A stretch of DNA of 64,000 bases from an uncultured Candidatus Competibacteraceae bacterium (GTDB lineage Bacteria > Pseudomonadota > Gammaproteobacteria > Competibacterales > Competibacteraceae), in contig CAIRMO010000061.1 in assembly GCA_903879705.1 (NCBI GenBank), positions 1-64,000 on the forward strand, in the 5' to 3' direction. Below are positions 20,370-30,106 of this stretch, piece after piece; the stretch's first letter is position 1; every line of letters begins with the position of its first letter. The position numbers were made by a program, and so were the translations under genes. Under the pieces are notes generated by a model that was given only the letters and a program-made list of their open reading frames with translations, was not told the DNA's origin and searched no databases.

Positions 20370-23297
20370 CTAACTTTTCATCTTCCCCAACGTAGAAATC
20401 GAGAAGATGCCGGTATCCAGCCAGTAGCCGTATTCATCTTTCAGGGTCTGCAATTTTAATTGCACCACCCCGCCCGGCTGCTGATTGCCATCGGCATCAG
20501 CAACCCCGGCAATCTTGAAATCTACCTCCGCGTTCTCGTCAGTGGATCGTTCCAGCGTCACTTTGAGCGGTAACTTCCTGGTGTGGGTGTCCTGCGGCTG
20601 GGCCAGCGCGACCCGGTATAGGGGCGTTGCTGGCCAGCGTTCGACCGCCAGTTGCCGGAAGCCCAGAAATACCGGCGCGTAAAAATCAAAGGTTGCTTCC
20701 GGCAGCCGGGTTTTGCGGTCCTCCAGTTCCAGATTGGCGAACAGCACATCCTCCTTTTTCAACCGGCCCGTCTGCTGCAACACCCCGACGAAGCGGGCTG
20801 TAGACTTCATGCTCAACGTGCTGGTTTGCAGATTGAATTTTTCCAGTTGCCCTTCCGACAACGCGCAGACCATTGCGCCGATGACCGCTGTGGTTTTCGG
20901 ATCGCTGACAAACCGGCCATTGTCGGTGCGGAATGGATACCAACTGCCGATCCGGTAAGCGTGCAGGCTGATGATCCGATCCGGGGGAGCCGGCAGTTTG
21001 GCCAGAATCGCCGCCCGCACCGCCGGCAACCGGCAAGGTCGCCCGGAAATCAGCAGATAGTCGCAATCGTAGAGATACGCCACCTCGCACAGGTCGCTGA
21101 GGACTTGGCCGATGATCCGCCGCACCGTGGCATCCAGCGCTTGCAGGGTGGTCGACACCACCGCCTCGGTCAATTTGAAATTCTGGCCACCCGCGGCGCG
21201 CACCGCTTCCTCCAGAAACGCCGTTACCTGCTCATGCGGACCACTGCCGGGCGGATAGGCATCGGCCAGCCGCAGCGTGATCGCTTCGTTACCCGCGCTG
21301 AGATCGGCGTTTTCGTAGCGGTGCAGCAGCGCCAGCGCCAGCGGCAGAGCCACCTGACTGGCGAACCGCTGGCGCAACGTCCGCTCGCGCTCGGCCTGAT
21401 CGCCGCGATTGGCCCCCAGCAACCGGGCCAGCAATTCGCCGGGATTAGCCGCGCCGCTGAGCTGAATCGCCTCCTGCAGCGCCGGCAGTACGTTACGCTC
21501 GATCAAACCACAGAGAATGTCGTCGCCGGCGATGTTGAAGCCTTCACGAAACTCCTGGGTCGGGCGCAACGCGGTCCCGCCTTCCAATTGGTAGGTGGTG
21601 ATAATGAGATCGGTGGTGCCGCCGCCAATGTCGATGCTGGCCAGCCGCAGGCAGGGACCTTCGCCGTAGCCCTCGCGCACCCGCCCGAAAGTCTGGAACA
21701 CCAGGCTGGCGTCGCCCTGAAAGTTGTCCTTGATCTCGTTGTACAGAAACACGATCTGGGTGCCGGTGGACTCGTCCCAATTCAGGAAGGACTTTGGAGC
21801 CTGATTCTCATCCAGGCCCAGCGCCCGCCAGGTTAGCCGCAGCGCGGTCTGAACCCGGCGGGCGAACAGTTTGCGCTCGGCCAGCGGCATGGCGGTCGGC
21901 ATGGTCAGGATCACCCGCCGCAACCGGCGCGGCGCTTCGGGATAATGGCGCTCGTAGCGGTGGGCGGGTGAATTGGCTTGGATGAAGGCCTGCAACAGCA
22001 CCTCGGCGACGAAAAAGTTCATCAGCGCGCTGCGTGAGAACAACGCGGCGATGGCTGGCGGGTCTTCAGCCGTCTTTTCCTCGCCGTCTTCACGCAGGTG
22101 GCCGACGAAGGGGCCGGCGGTCACCGGGCCGCCGGCATCGCTAAGGCCGTCCGGGCCGGGATTGAAGCGCCACGGATGATGGCGGACGGCGACATCCCAC
22201 AGATAGCGCTTGGGGCTGGACAAACCGGTGGCGCCCTCGGCATCCTGGCTGAACCAGGACAGCGCCTGGGCTTCAAAACCGATCCGGGTCGCGGTCGGCC
22301 ACAGGAAGGCGCTGGGTCGGCCACTGCGGCGCGACAGCTTGTCGTCGCCAAACCCGCCCCGCGCAAATTCGACCTGGCTGGGAAACGGCTCGTTGTAGAC
22401 CTGTTCCGGGCGGGATAAATCGCGCAGGGTCAACCGGTAGCTGTCATTGGTGTCCACCATCCGGTCGTTGCTGGTCTCCATCAACATCCCGCAGGTGCGG
22501 GAATTGCCGATGTCCAGCACCAGATCGGCATCCACCGGCTGATTGAGCCGGGCGGTCGGACCCTGGTCGGTGAAGGTAAACCGCAGGCGCGGCGGCGACA
22601 CCGCCCGTTTCAGCAGGGTCAGCACAGTGAGATATGCGGCGAGAGCATCGGGACTTTTCCGCAGCTCCGCTTCATCGATCCGACGCGGGGCGCGGCGGCG
22701 CTGTTCAAAGATGCGAAACCGCTGGTGCAACCATTCTCCCACCCAGTCCTGCGCCAAAAACCAGCCGGTATCCTCCTCAGCATCGGTCAGGGCGAATTCT
22801 TCCCCGGATTGCATATCCGGCGGGCTGGGGGCCAGATAGGGACGGCCTTCCTGCGCCGGTAGCAGATGGGTGTCGAAGGCCAGGGTCAATCGGTGGGTGT
22901 CACCGGTGGCCTCCGGAGTCGGCAGTTCCACCAGCCGTGCCCGCGCCCAGTTGGTCGGCCCTTTATCGAACAGATGATGACCGTCCGGGCGTGGCTCCCG
23001 CACCCGCAAAAACGGCAGCGGCAGCCATGCGCTATCGAGGATGGCAGCAGCCTTGGCGACGTTCAGCGAATAGACCTGTTCCGGCGGGGCGGTCCGGCCG
23101 TCCTGGGTGATGAACTGGCCGCCGGCGTCATCCGGGTACAGCGCAGTCAGCGCCGCCCGGCCATCGGTTCCGATTTCCGCCAGAAAGGCCCGCGACAGCC
23201 GCGTTTCGTTGAGGTTGAAGCCGAAATCCAGAAACTGGATGGCGGTATTCGGGATCAGGTTAATCAGTGCGGCAAATTTCTTGAGTGGCGCCAGCAT
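20370..23297 (-). CDS. srfB: SrfB-like Hsp70-fold protein
   Basis: 975 residues matching the SrfB 'virulence factor' family. An N-terminal unique region (about 1-250) precedes an actin/Hsp70-type ATPase core: LDIGNSRTCGML from residue 261 (phosphate-1 loop) and DIGGGTTDLII near 570 (phosphate-2 loop). The closing part is beta-rich. In enterobacteria srfB lies with srfA and srfC; here the partners are a coiled-coil membrane protein and a membrane-tethered response regulator. The biochemical role is unknown. It probably acts in the cytoplasm or at the inner membrane. No ribosome-binding anomaly is seen. Confidence 0.85.
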   Translation of the reverse strand: MLAPLKKFAALINLIPNTAIQFLDFGFNLNETRLSRAFLAEIGTDGRAALTALYPDDAGGQFITQDGRTAPPEQVYSLNVAKAAAILDSAWLPLPFLRVREPRPDGHHLFDKGPTNWARARLVELPTPEATGDTHRLTLAFDTHLLPAQEGRPYLAPSPPDMQSGEEFALTDAEEDTGWFLAQDWVGEWLHQRFRIFEQRRRAPRRIDEAELRKSPDALAAYLTVLTLLKRAVSPPRLRFTFTDQGPTARLNQPVDADLVLDIGNSRTCGMLMETSNDRMVDTNDSYRLTLRDLSRPEQVYNEPFPSQVEFARGGFGDDKLSRRSGRPSAFLWPTATRIGFEAQALSWFSQDAEGATGLSSPKRYLWDVAVRHHPWRFNPGPDGLSDAGGPVTAGPFVGHLREDGEEKTAEDPPAIAALFSRSALMNFFVAEVLLQAFIQANSPAHRYERHYPEAPRRLRRVILTMPTAMPLAERKLFARRVQTALRLTWRALGLDENQAPKSFLNWDESTGTQIVFLYNEIKDNFQGDASLVFQTFGRVREGYGEGPCLRLASIDIGGGTTDLIITTYQLEGGTALRPTQEFREGFNIAGDDILCGLIERNVLPALQEAIQLSGAANPGELLARLLGANRGDQAERERTLRQRFASQVALPLALALLHRYENADLSAGNEAITLRLADAYPPGSGPHEQVTAFLEEAVRAAGGQNFKLTEAVVSTTLQALDATVRRIIGQVLSDLCEVAYLYDCDYLLISGRPCRLPAVRAAILAKLPAPPDRIISLHAYRIGSWYPFRTDNGRFVSDPKTTAVIGAMVCALSEGQLEKFNLQTSTLSMKSTARFVGVLQQTGRLKKEDVLFANLELEDRKTRLPEATFDFYAPVFLGFRQLAVERWPATPLYRVALAQPQDTHTRKLPLKVTLERSTDENAEVDFKIAGVADADGNQQPGGVVQLKLQTLKDEYGYWLDTGIFSISTLGKMKS

Positions 23298-23321
23298 GGG
23301 TTCCCGCCTGTGGGTGATAGC

Positions 23322-24323
23322 CTAACCGTTACGTTCGCGGTGTAGATGCAGCAACCGCTCCATGAGTTGTTCGATTTCGGCTTCCAGCGCCCCGCGTTCC
23401 TGTTCCGCCCGCTGTTCGCGCATCGCCAGCTTTTCCTCCAGATTCCTGCGTTCCTGGCGTTGCCGTTCCAGTTGCCGGCGCAGTTCCTGCGTCTCTTCGG
23501 TATGGCTGATCGGCGATCCATCAGCCGCCATTTCCGCTTGTTGCGCCGCACGCTCCCGTAGCGACTGACGTTCGGCCTGCAAGCGCTCGATCTGCCCCTG
23601 TAACGCCTGGCGCTCATCATCCCAGGTGGTTTGCCGCCGGTTGAGTTCTGCCGCCGCATCCGCCCGGATCTGTTCGGCTCCCCGGGTGCCATCCGCCGGC
23701 AATCCCCGATCGGCGCGGGCTTTTTGCAGCGTCAGGGTATCTTCCAGGGTATTCATCTGAATCTGTAGCGCCAGGCGCTCTTCTTCCCAGGAGTCATGCT
23801 GCTGCTCCAGCCGACCGTCCAGCGTCAGCCGGTCCCGCTGCAAGGTCCGTAGCTGGTCCTCCAGTTGCGCGACTTGCAATAGCTGACTCTGGCGTTCCCG
23901 ATCCCACTCCGCGCTTTGCCGGGCGAAGCGATCCTGCAACGCCTCCTGCTCCTGTTCGAGCCGGGCAATCGTGTTGCGAAGCAACGCCGCTTCGCGAACG
24001 GCCTGCTCCTGCTGCCGGTCAGCGTGAGCTTTGCTCTCGGCGCTCTGCCGTTCCAGTTCACTCTGGCGCTCGTGCGCTTCAGCCAGTTCGTTTTCCAGCC
24101 GTCTCTGCTGGAGCAGCACCGCTTGCCGTGTCTGATAGGTCTGGGATTGTCCATCAAGCAGGGTCGATTGCAGTTGGTTATTCTTCGCTTGCGCCTCAGC
24201 CAGATCCACTTGAATCCCGGCATATTCCCGCCGCACGGTTTGGTAGGGCAACAGATAGATCAGGCTAGCGCCTGCGATCAGGCCCGCAAGACCACCGATA
24301 ATCAAATAGATAATGTCCGTCAT
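23322..24323 (-). CDS. Membrane-anchored coiled-coil protein
   Basis: 333 residues. A single N-terminal membrane segment (about 3-25, IIYLIIGGLAGLIAGASLIY) is followed by an almost continuous Gln/Glu/Arg-rich coiled coil (about 30-330, many LEQ/QLE/ERQ heptads). It is 24 nt upstream of srfB in the same direction. No enzymatic motif. It probably scaffolds the SrfB complex at the inner membrane. Long coiled coils match many unrelated proteins, so no family is assigned. Confidence 0.75.
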   Translation of the reverse strand: MTDIIYLIIGGLAGLIAGASLIYLLPYQTVRREYAGIQVDLAEAQAKNNQLQSTLLDGQSQTYQTRQAVLLQQRRLENELAEAHERQSELERQSAESKAHADRQQEQAVREAALLRNTIARLEQEQEALQDRFARQSAEWDRERQSQLLQVAQLEDQLRTLQRDRLTLDGRLEQQHDSWEEERLALQIQMNTLEDTLTLQKARADRGLPADGTRGAEQIRADAAAELNRRQTTWDDERQALQGQIERLQAERQSLRERAAQQAEMAADGSPISHTEETQELRRQLERQRQERRNLEEKLAMREQRAEQERGALEAEIEQLMERLLHLHRERNG

Positions 24324-24395
24324 GTTGAAAACCCGCTCGCTTTCTTCAAGTATATGGCCGTTGATCTGGCGCTGATTGCCGTGCCGCTGTCGGTT

Positions 24396-25484
24396 TTACC
24401 GGGCGACATAGGCCAGCAGCCCCGCGCTAATCCCGATAGCGGCTGCGCCGCCCGCCGCCAGATAAATCCGTCGCTGTAAATCGCGGCGGGCGGCGGCCCA
24501 TAACCGCTGGACGATCTGCTCTGCTGCTCCTGCCCCCGCAGTCGTTGCCGCATCCTGATCCCCGGCGCGAGCCGCCGCCGCCTGGCCAACGGCTTGCACC
24601 GCGGCTTCCTGCGCTACCTCAACCGCGGCCTGCCGCGCCGCCGCGCCGGCTTTCTGCACCGCCTCGGCGAACCGTGCGCTGAGCCGCCGGACCAGCCGCC
24701 CGGACAGTTCATGCAGTTGCTCCTTGCAGGTTTGGATCGCCACCTGTCGCGCCAACTCTTCGAGATCGGCGCGCTCCTGTTGCCGAAATTGTTCAAGCCG
24801 ATCGTTCAGACGAGGGGCCAGCCGGATCCAGATTACAGTGGAATCTTCCGGCGGTGGCGGTTCCGGTGGTCGCCATTGGGCCAGCCGCGTCGCGCAGATC
24901 CGCGTCGCAATTTCTTCAACCGCCGATCTCTGGTTGGTGTCCAGATCCCGTCGCAACTTGGCAACGACATCGTTAAGCAGTGGCAGCACCTGCGATTCAA
25001 TGGCCTCGTAGAACACCATCTCGGCTTTCTCAACCGCCAGCTTCCCTACTTGCTCAATGGTTAGCCCCGTGACAGGCGCAGCGGGACTGGCGGCTGACGG
25101 TGCGGCGGCATCGACCGCGGCGCGCATCTGGTCGAGCATGGCGCCCAGCACCTCGGTCACCGCCGGTTTGATCAAAACGCCGATCGCGCCAGCGGCCCGG
25201 GCCTGGATTTGATAATCGGGTTCATCTTTTGAGGTGTACATCGCGATGGGAACGGCGGCGGTCGCGGGATCGGCCCGGATCTGCCGCGTTGCGGTCAGCC
25301 CATCCATGCCCGGCATGGTGTGATCCATGAAGATCGCGTCGGTCCGCTGGTCGCGCAGGTAGACCAGCGCATCCTCGCCTGACTCTGCCATATCGACGGT
25401 CAGACCGAAACCTTGCAGCATTTTGCGCAACATCAGCCGCGCTGATTTGGAATCGTCTACCACAAGAACATGTTGAATGGGCAT
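24396..25484 (-). CDS. Response regulator with C-terminal membrane anchor
   Basis: 362 residues. Residues 1-122 form a CheY-type receiver: acidic pair Asp10/Asp11, phospho-acceptor Asp54 (IFMDHTMPGMDG), Thr84 and the LIKP lysine near 108. The middle is an alanine/arginine-rich helical region. Residues about 340-360 form a membrane helix (AAGGAAAIGISAGLLAYV). A receiver tied to the membrane by its C-terminus with no DNA-binding or catalytic output is unusual. It is the first gene of the operon with the coiled-coil protein and srfB. No histidine kinase is nearby. Confidence 0.85.
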   Translation of the reverse strand: MPIQHVLVVDDSKSARLMLRKMLQGFGLTVDMAESGEDALVYLRDQRTDAIFMDHTMPGMDGLTATRQIRADPATAAVPIAMYTSKDEPDYQIQARAAGAIGVLIKPAVTEVLGAMLDQMRAAVDAAAPSAASPAAPVTGLTIEQVGKLAVEKAEMVFYEAIESQVLPLLNDVVAKLRRDLDTNQRSAVEEIATRICATRLAQWRPPEPPPPEDSTVIWIRLAPRLNDRLEQFRQQERADLEELARQVAIQTCKEQLHELSGRLVRRLSARFAEAVQKAGAAARQAAVEVAQEAAVQAVGQAAAARAGDQDAATTAGAGAAEQIVQRLWAAARRDLQRRIYLAAGGAAAIGISAGLLAYVAR

Positions 25485-25662
25485 AACTCCCTTCCTCCCG
25501 CCGGCTTTCCTGACAGATTAGCAGGATTTATCCCCAGCTTATTCTAAATTTTTGTGGGTAAAGTTCAAACATCGTCGGCGTTTGGCTGATTAATTGCATC
25601 TATTTAGCGCAAAATGACCGGCAAGATCGCTTGCTTTTTCAAAAGGGCAATGCGAAACTTAT

Positions 25663-25677
25663 TGTTGCGGCGCAACA
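25663..25677. promoter_or_regulatory. Inverted repeat before the acyl carrier gene
   Basis: TGTTGC-GGC-GCAACA is a perfect 6-bp inverted repeat about 60 bp before the ATG at 25739, in the 254-bp divergent interval between the response regulator and the acyl carrier protein gene. It is a plausible operator. Nothing else in the interval is recognisable as a gene. Confidence 0.35.
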
Positions 25678-25738
25678 TGCCGATTCCGTCAGCCACAAGC
25701 CGGTTTGAACCTCCAATACCCGCGAGAAGGAAATAGCC

Positions 25739-26002
25739 ATGAACACCACCAACCACGAGCAGATTCGCGAAACGATTCTGCGTACTTTGGGCGATATCGT
25801 CCCGAACGCCGATACCCAGGCGTTAGCGCCAGATATCAGTTTTCACGATCAGCTGGAACTGGATTCCATCGATTTTTTGCGGCTGATGATGAGTCTTGAA
25901 AAGGAGATGAACGTCACCATATTCGACTTCGACTATCCCAAGCTGTCGACCTTGAAGGGGTGTGAGCGCTACTTGGACGAACGGCTGGCGTCAGTCGCCT
26001 AA
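25739..26002 (+). CDS. Stand-alone acyl carrier protein
   Basis: 87 residues. The phosphopantetheine attachment site is Ser43 in ELDSIDFLRLM. The protein carries acyl chains as thioesters in the cytoplasm. It is not the housekeeping AcpP, which normally has DSLDTVEL and lies with fabD-fabG-fabF. Its HDQLELDSIDFLRLM is closer to specialised carriers. AAGGA lies about 9 nt before the ATG. No ketosynthase or ligase partner is adjacent. Confidence 0.88.
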   Translation: MNTTNHEQIRETILRTLGDIVPNADTQALAPDISFHDQLELDSIDFLRLMMSLEKEMNVTIFDFDYPKLSTLKGCERYLDERLASVA

Positions 26003-26088
26003 ACCGGGTTCGCGTTTGAATCGCGGGTTTGCCGTAGCGGCGGGGATCAGTTTGACCGGAGCGCCGCCATCAACCTGATCCAGCGGCG

Positions 26089-26394
26089 TCAAAGACGGTC
26101 AATCTCTACTACATCATAAAGACTGACCGATGGCACTGCGTCTATCACCAGGGTAGCGAACCGGCCGCCCACTAACTCCTGAAAACAGGCGCTCTCGTAA
26201 TGCTGTTCCAGCGCCTGCCGATCCGTCCAGTAGCCGACAATCAGTAATCGATCGGCACCTGTGATGTCCTGATAGCACCCGTACTCCAGACAACCGGCAT
26301 CGGTGCGTGAATGCTCGGCTAATACCCGCACCAGTTCCAGCAATTCCGTCCGGGTTTCGGGAAGCGCCTCGAATTTCGCAATCGTCATTAGCAT
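26089..26394 (-). CDS. ABM-domain (antibiotic biosynthesis monooxygenase-like) protein
   Basis: 101 residues from ATG 26394, with GGAG 8 nt upstream; a longer frame to 26436 is not supported. The ferredoxin-like ABM fold is recognised by MTIAKFEALPETRTELLEL, the HSRTDAGCLEYGCYQD segment and WTDRQALEQHYES. Such small dimeric proteins include quinol monooxygenases (YgiN type) and haem-degrading enzymes. The haem-binding Asn/Trp pair cannot be verified, so a monooxygenase role is only a guess. Confidence 0.75.
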   Translation of the reverse strand: MLMTIAKFEALPETRTELLELVRVLAEHSRTDAGCLEYGCYQDITGADRLLIVGYWTDRQALEQHYESACFQELVGGRFATLVIDAVPSVSLYDVVEIDRL

Positions 26395-26460
26395 GACACT
26401 ATCTCCAGCAGGGCCAGCGCCGCATTCCGGGCGCAACTCTGCGACAAGCTGAATTCAGAC

Positions 26461-26487
26461 AAAGAAAACCGATCCGCAGGGGATCGG
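26461..26487 (-). terminator. pdxH terminator
   Basis: CCGATCC (26469-26475) and GGATCGG (26481-26487) form a stem. On the minus strand the following TTTTCTTT (complement of 26461-26468) supplies the U-run, about 130 bp after the pdxH stop. Confidence 0.7.
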
Positions 26488-26616
26488 CTATCGTATGGAG
26501 ATCAAGGGCAAGCAATTGAGGTATTAGCTCTAAACCGGAATCCTGGAATCGGCGACGTACGGCAGATTTTTGACCTCGCAACCTTTTCGAGTTTGCATGG
26601 CCACCCAAGCGATCAA

Positions 26617-27261
26617 TCATGGCTCGAGCCGCTCCAGAATCCAGCTGTTATCTTTTTGCAGTCGATACCGCAACCGGTCGTGCATCCGGCCATGCCGACC
26701 CTGCCAGAATTCCAGTAAATCCGGTTTTAGCCGGTAGCCACCCCACTGATTGGGCATAGGAATGTTGTCATCGGGGTATTGCTCAGCCACTTGGGCAAAC
26801 CGCTCGTCCAGGATCTCGCGACTGAGTACGATCTGGCTTTGCCGCGAAGCCAACGCTCCCAGCCTATTTTCACGGGGGCGGGTGCGAAAATAGGCTTCCG
26901 ATTCCGCCGGGGACACTTTTTCAACCACCCCCTCGATCCGCACCTGCCGTTCCAGCTCCAGCCACAGAAACAGCAACGCCGCATGGGGATTTTCAGCCAG
27001 TTGCCGGCCCTTGTCGCTGCGGTAGTTGGTGTAGAACACGAAACCGCCGGCGTCGCAGTCCTTAAGCAGCACCGCCCGGACAAAGGGCCGACCGGTGCGA
27101 TCAGCAGTCGCCAGGATCATAGCGTTAGGTTCGGGCAGTTGAGCGGTCAGCGCTTCCTGAAGCCAGCGCTGAAATTGCTGGATCGGATCGGCATCAACAT
27201 CAGTCTGGTTCAAAGCGCCCAGTGCATACTTCTGACGCAATTCGGCGAGAGATTTGCTCAT
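26617..27261 (-). CDS. pdxH: Pyridoxine/pyridoxamine 5'-phosphate oxidase
   Basis: 214 residues, the usual PdxH length. This FMN enzyme oxidises PNP/PMP to pyridoxal phosphate in the cytoplasm. Visible are the FMN-binding RAVLLKDCDAGGFVFYTNY and the RLRYRL segment with C-terminal ERLEP, and the family GGYRLKPDLLEFWQG. The gene ends before a clear terminator. Confidence 0.97.
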   Translation of the reverse strand: MSKSLAELRQKYALGALNQTDVDADPIQQFQRWLQEALTAQLPEPNAMILATADRTGRPFVRAVLLKDCDAGGFVFYTNYRSDKGRQLAENPHAALLFLWLELERQVRIEGVVEKVSPAESEAYFRTRPRENRLGALASRQSQIVLSREILDERFAQVAEQYPDDNIPMPNQWGGYRLKPDLLEFWQGRHGRMHDRLRYRLQKDNSWILERLEP

Positions 27262-27322
27262 ACGACGGAACTCCTGTGACAGGGCGGTTGGGATGGAGCG
27301 TCATTATAGCTCCGGCCAATTA

Positions 27323-27640
27323 TCATTCAACCTGTTGATGATAAATTAAATACTGAAAACCAGCAGTCTTTAAAAACGGCGTCAGCGCAACCAGAACACT
27401 TCGCCACGCGGCGTAAAGGGTTAACGCAGGACCTTCTGGCGTCAGGAAAGCATGATCGAAAGCGATATCCAGCTGGCCTTGGCAACCGCCATCGGCGATC
27501 AACCGCACCGGCCCCCGTGGCGGAAAATCATCGCGCCGCATCGCCGGTACAGGCTTCTGGCAAAAAACAACCGTTTGTCCACCCGCGCCATCTGGGCACT
27601 CCGGCTCAGCAGCCGGTTAGCCTCCTGGGCGACCTGATCG
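27323..27640 (-). pseudogene. Possible decayed gene, family unknown
   Basis: A minus-strand frame of 72 residues (27323-27541, ...LTLYAAWRSVLVALTPF...) is preceded in another frame by QVAQEANRLLSRSAQ-type sequence. The two would join by one frameshift near 27545. The composition looks protein-like but I recognise no family, and there is no clear start. The remaining 27262-27322 and 27641-27747 bases show nothing. Confidence 0.25.
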
Positions 27641-27747
27641 AGAGCTGCCCGCTTCCGTGATGATCCGCGTCAGGAACCACCTTATTCCATCTGCTCCATG
27701 TTCCTGGCTTCCGTCTGACTCAGCCCACGAAATTGCAGTCAAATGGT

Positions 27748-27775
27748 TTGCAATTGCGGTAATTCATGCTATCTT
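27748..27775 (+). promoter_or_regulatory. Promoter of initiator tRNA / rimP operon
   Basis: -35 TTGCAA (27748-27753), 16-bp spacer, -10 TATCTT (27770-27775). Transcription would start about 6 nt before the tRNA at 27788. Confidence 0.6.
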
Positions 27776-27787
27776 GCTCCCCTCAGA

Positions 27788-27864
<77 letters not shown>

Positions 27865-27875
27865 AATCTCAAGGA

Positions 27876-27896
27876 AGCCCGTCAAGGGCTTTTTTT
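27876..27896 (+). terminator. Terminator/attenuator between tRNA-fMet and rimP
   Basis: AGCCC (27876-27880), loop GTCAA, GGGCT (27886-27890), then a run of seven T. It probably uncouples part of tRNA transcription from the rimP operon. Confidence 0.8.
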
Positions 27897-27970
27897 ATGC
27901 TGCGGCTTCCGGGAAGGCTTTAGCTTGAGACAGCGCTGGAAGCGAATTTGACCATGATGGGCGAACCCGT

Positions 27971-27990
27971 GGGCCATTGGCCCATTTTTT
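27971..27990 (+). terminator. Second leader hairpin before rimP
   Basis: GGGCC-ATT-GGCCC followed by ATTTTTT, 17 bp before the rimP ATG. It has the layout of a short rho-independent terminator and may act with the upstream one as a transcriptional attenuator. Confidence 0.45.
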
Positions 27991-28006
27991 ATTTCCGGTG
28001 ATCGAA

Positions 28007-28495
28007 ATGAGCCAGGACCTTCAAACACTGCAAAGGATCGTGGCGGCGACGGTAGCGACCTTGGGTTATGAACTGGTCGGGGTTGAATTCCACGGCCAGC
28101 GGGCCAAGGCGTTGTTGCGGGTCTACATCGATAGCGCACCGGGCATCACCGTGGAGGACTGCCAGCGGGTCAGTCATCAGTTGAGTGGCATTCTGGAGGT
28201 CGAGGACCCTATCACCGGGCCGTACACCCTCGAGGTGTCCTCGCCCGGCATCGATCGACCGCTGTTTGAAGCCCCGCATTTTGAGCGGTTCGCCGGTTCC
28301 GAGGTACGGATTCAGTTGCGGGAGTTGCTGGACGGGCGGCGTAAATTGACGGGCCGCCTGCTGGGAATGCGCGATGGCGCCGTGGCGATGATGGATAGCG
28401 AGGAACGGGAATGGCGGGTGCCGCTCGACCAAATTGAGAAAGCGCGGCTGGCACCCAAGTTCCAGGACGGAATGACAACGGGTGGAACCGGCTAG
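28007..28495 (+). CDS. rimP: Ribosome maturation factor RimP
   Basis: 162 residues from ATG 28007. It binds the 30S precursor and aids its maturation. ELVGVEF, DCQRVSHQLSGILEVEDPI and LEVSSPGIDRPL are the RimP signatures. First protein gene of the rimP-nusA-infB operon; nusA follows after 13 nt. Confidence 0.95.
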   Translation: MSQDLQTLQRIVAATVATLGYELVGVEFHGQRAKALLRVYIDSAPGITVEDCQRVSHQLSGILEVEDPITGPYTLEVSSPGIDRPLFEAPHFERFAGSEVRIQLRELLDGRRKLTGRLLGMRDGAVAMMDSEEREWRVPLDQIEKARLAPKFQDGMTTGGTG

Positions 28496-28508
28496 GAGGC
28501 AGAGCGCT

Positions 28509-30080
28509 ATGCGCAGAAAAGACAGTAAAGATAGTAAAGACAGTAAAGAAGCTAATGCTAATAAAGAGATTTTGCTGGTGGTGGATGCCGTCGCCAATGA
28601 AAAAGGCGTCAGCAAGGAAATCATCTTTGGCGCTCTGGAAATCGCGTTGGCCTCAGCGGCGAGAAAACGCTATTCGGGCGATTCAGACGTGCGGGTGACG
28701 ATCAATCGGCGTAGCGGCGTTTATGAAACATTCCGCCGCTGGCAGGTCGTGGCGGACGGCGCTCCACAGGACATGCCCGATCGGCAAATGGCGCTCGCCG
28801 CCGCCCGCCAGCTTCGGGCTGAGGTCCAGGTCGGCGATACCGTCGATAAACCCCTGGAAAGTGCAGATTTCGGTGGCCGGATCGCCGCGCAAACCGCCCG
28901 ACAGGTCATTATCCAGAAAGTGCGGGATGCTGAACGCGCCCAGATCGTCGACGCCTTTTTACACAGCAAGGGCGAGTTGCTCAGTGGGGTGGTCAAGCGT
29001 GTGGAGCGCGACAAGGAACGCCGCATGGAACGCAGCGACGTGATCATGGACGTCGGCGGTAATGTCGAGGCCAAGATCGCTGGTGAGGATTTGATCCCCC
29101 GTGAATCTTTCCGGATCGGTGAACGGGTACGCGGTTATCTGAAGGATGTTCGCAGCGAGAGTCGCGGCCCGCAGTTGTTCGTCAGCCGGATCGCCCCGGA
29201 ATTTCTGATCGCGCTCTTCACCCTGGAAGTGCCGGAAATCAATCAGGGGCTGATCGAAATCAAGGCAGTAGCCCGTGATCCCGGCTCCCGCGCTAAAGTG
29301 GCGGTCAAAAGCAAGGATGCGCGGATCGATCCCATCAGCGCCTGTGTAGGGATGCGCGGGGCGCGAGTGCAGAGCGTTACCAACGAACTGTCTGGCGAGC
29401 GGGTTGATGTGGTGCGCTGGGATGACGACTCGGTGCGGTTTGTAATGAACGCGATGTCGCCCGCCGAGGTGGACTCGATCATCGTCGATGAAGATACGCG
29501 CAGCATGGACATTATTGTTTGCGATGAGAAACAACTGGCGCAGGCGATTGGCAAGGGTGGGCAGAATGTCCATCTGGCCAGCCGCCTGACGGGTTGGACA
29601 CTAAACGTGATGACCAAAACTCAGGCGCAAGACCGGCGCGGTCAGGAAGAACAACCCTTGCAGCAGATGTTTATGGATCAATTGGGCGTGGACGATGAAA
29701 TTGCCGCGATCCTGGTGCGGGAAGGCTTCCCCGGTCTGGACGAGGTGGCCTATGTGCCGGTGCATGAGATGCTGGAAATCGCCGAATTCGATCAGGAGAT
29801 CGTTGATGAGTTGCGTGGGCGTGCGCGGGATGTGCTGTTGACCCGGGCGATCGCCGCCGAGGAACAACTCAACAGCGCCCAACCCGCTGAGGATCTGTTG
29901 CGGATGGAAGGCATGGACGAAGCGCTGGCCTTTCTGTTGGCCGGGCGCGGGATTACGACCATGGAGGATCTGGCCGAACTGTCGGTGGATGATCTGAACG
30001 AAATCGCCGGCCTGGGTGAGAAACGGGCCGCACAATTGATTATGAAGGCGCGGGAGCCTTGGTTTTTGAGCGGACAGTAG
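28509..30080 (+). CDS. nusA: Transcription termination/antitermination factor NusA
   Basis: 523 residues from ATG 28509 (AGGAGG 9 nt upstream). It binds RNA polymerase, modulating pausing, termination and antitermination. Order: N-terminal polymerase-binding domain ([10 protein letters not shown]...), S1 domain, two KH domains (second with IGKGGQN), and two C-terminal helix-hairpin-helix units ending GEKRAAQLI. Before the usual start it carries an extra Lys/Asp/Ser-rich stretch ([15 protein letters not shown]), coded by a short 9-bp tandem repeat (28517-28555). Confidence 0.97.
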   Translation: MRRKDSKDSKDSKEANANKEILLVVDAVANEKGVSKEIIFGALEIALASAARKRYSGDSDVRVTINRRSGVYETFRRWQVVADGAPQDMPDRQMALAAARQLRAEVQVGDTVDKPLESADFGGRIAAQTARQVIIQKVRDAERAQIVDAFLHSKGELLSGVVKRVERDKERRMERSDVIMDVGGNVEAKIAGEDLIPRESFRIGERVRGYLKDVRSESRGPQLFVSRIAPEFLIALFTLEVPEINQGLIEIKAVARDPGSRAKVAVKSKDARIDPISACVGMRGARVQSVTNELSGERVDVVRWDDDSVRFVMNAMSPAEVDSIIVDEDTRSMDIIVCDEKQLAQAIGKGGQNVHLASRLTGWTLNVMTKTQAQDRRGQEEQPLQQMFMDQLGVDDEIAAILVREGFPGLDEVAYVPVHEMLEIAEFDQEIVDELRGRARDVLLTRAIAAEEQLNSAQPAEDLLRMEGMDEALAFLLAGRGITTMEDLAELSVDDLNEIAGLGEKRAAQLIMKAREPWFLSGQ

Positions 30081-30106
30081 GAATTGGCCCGTTTTGGGGG
30101 TGGATA

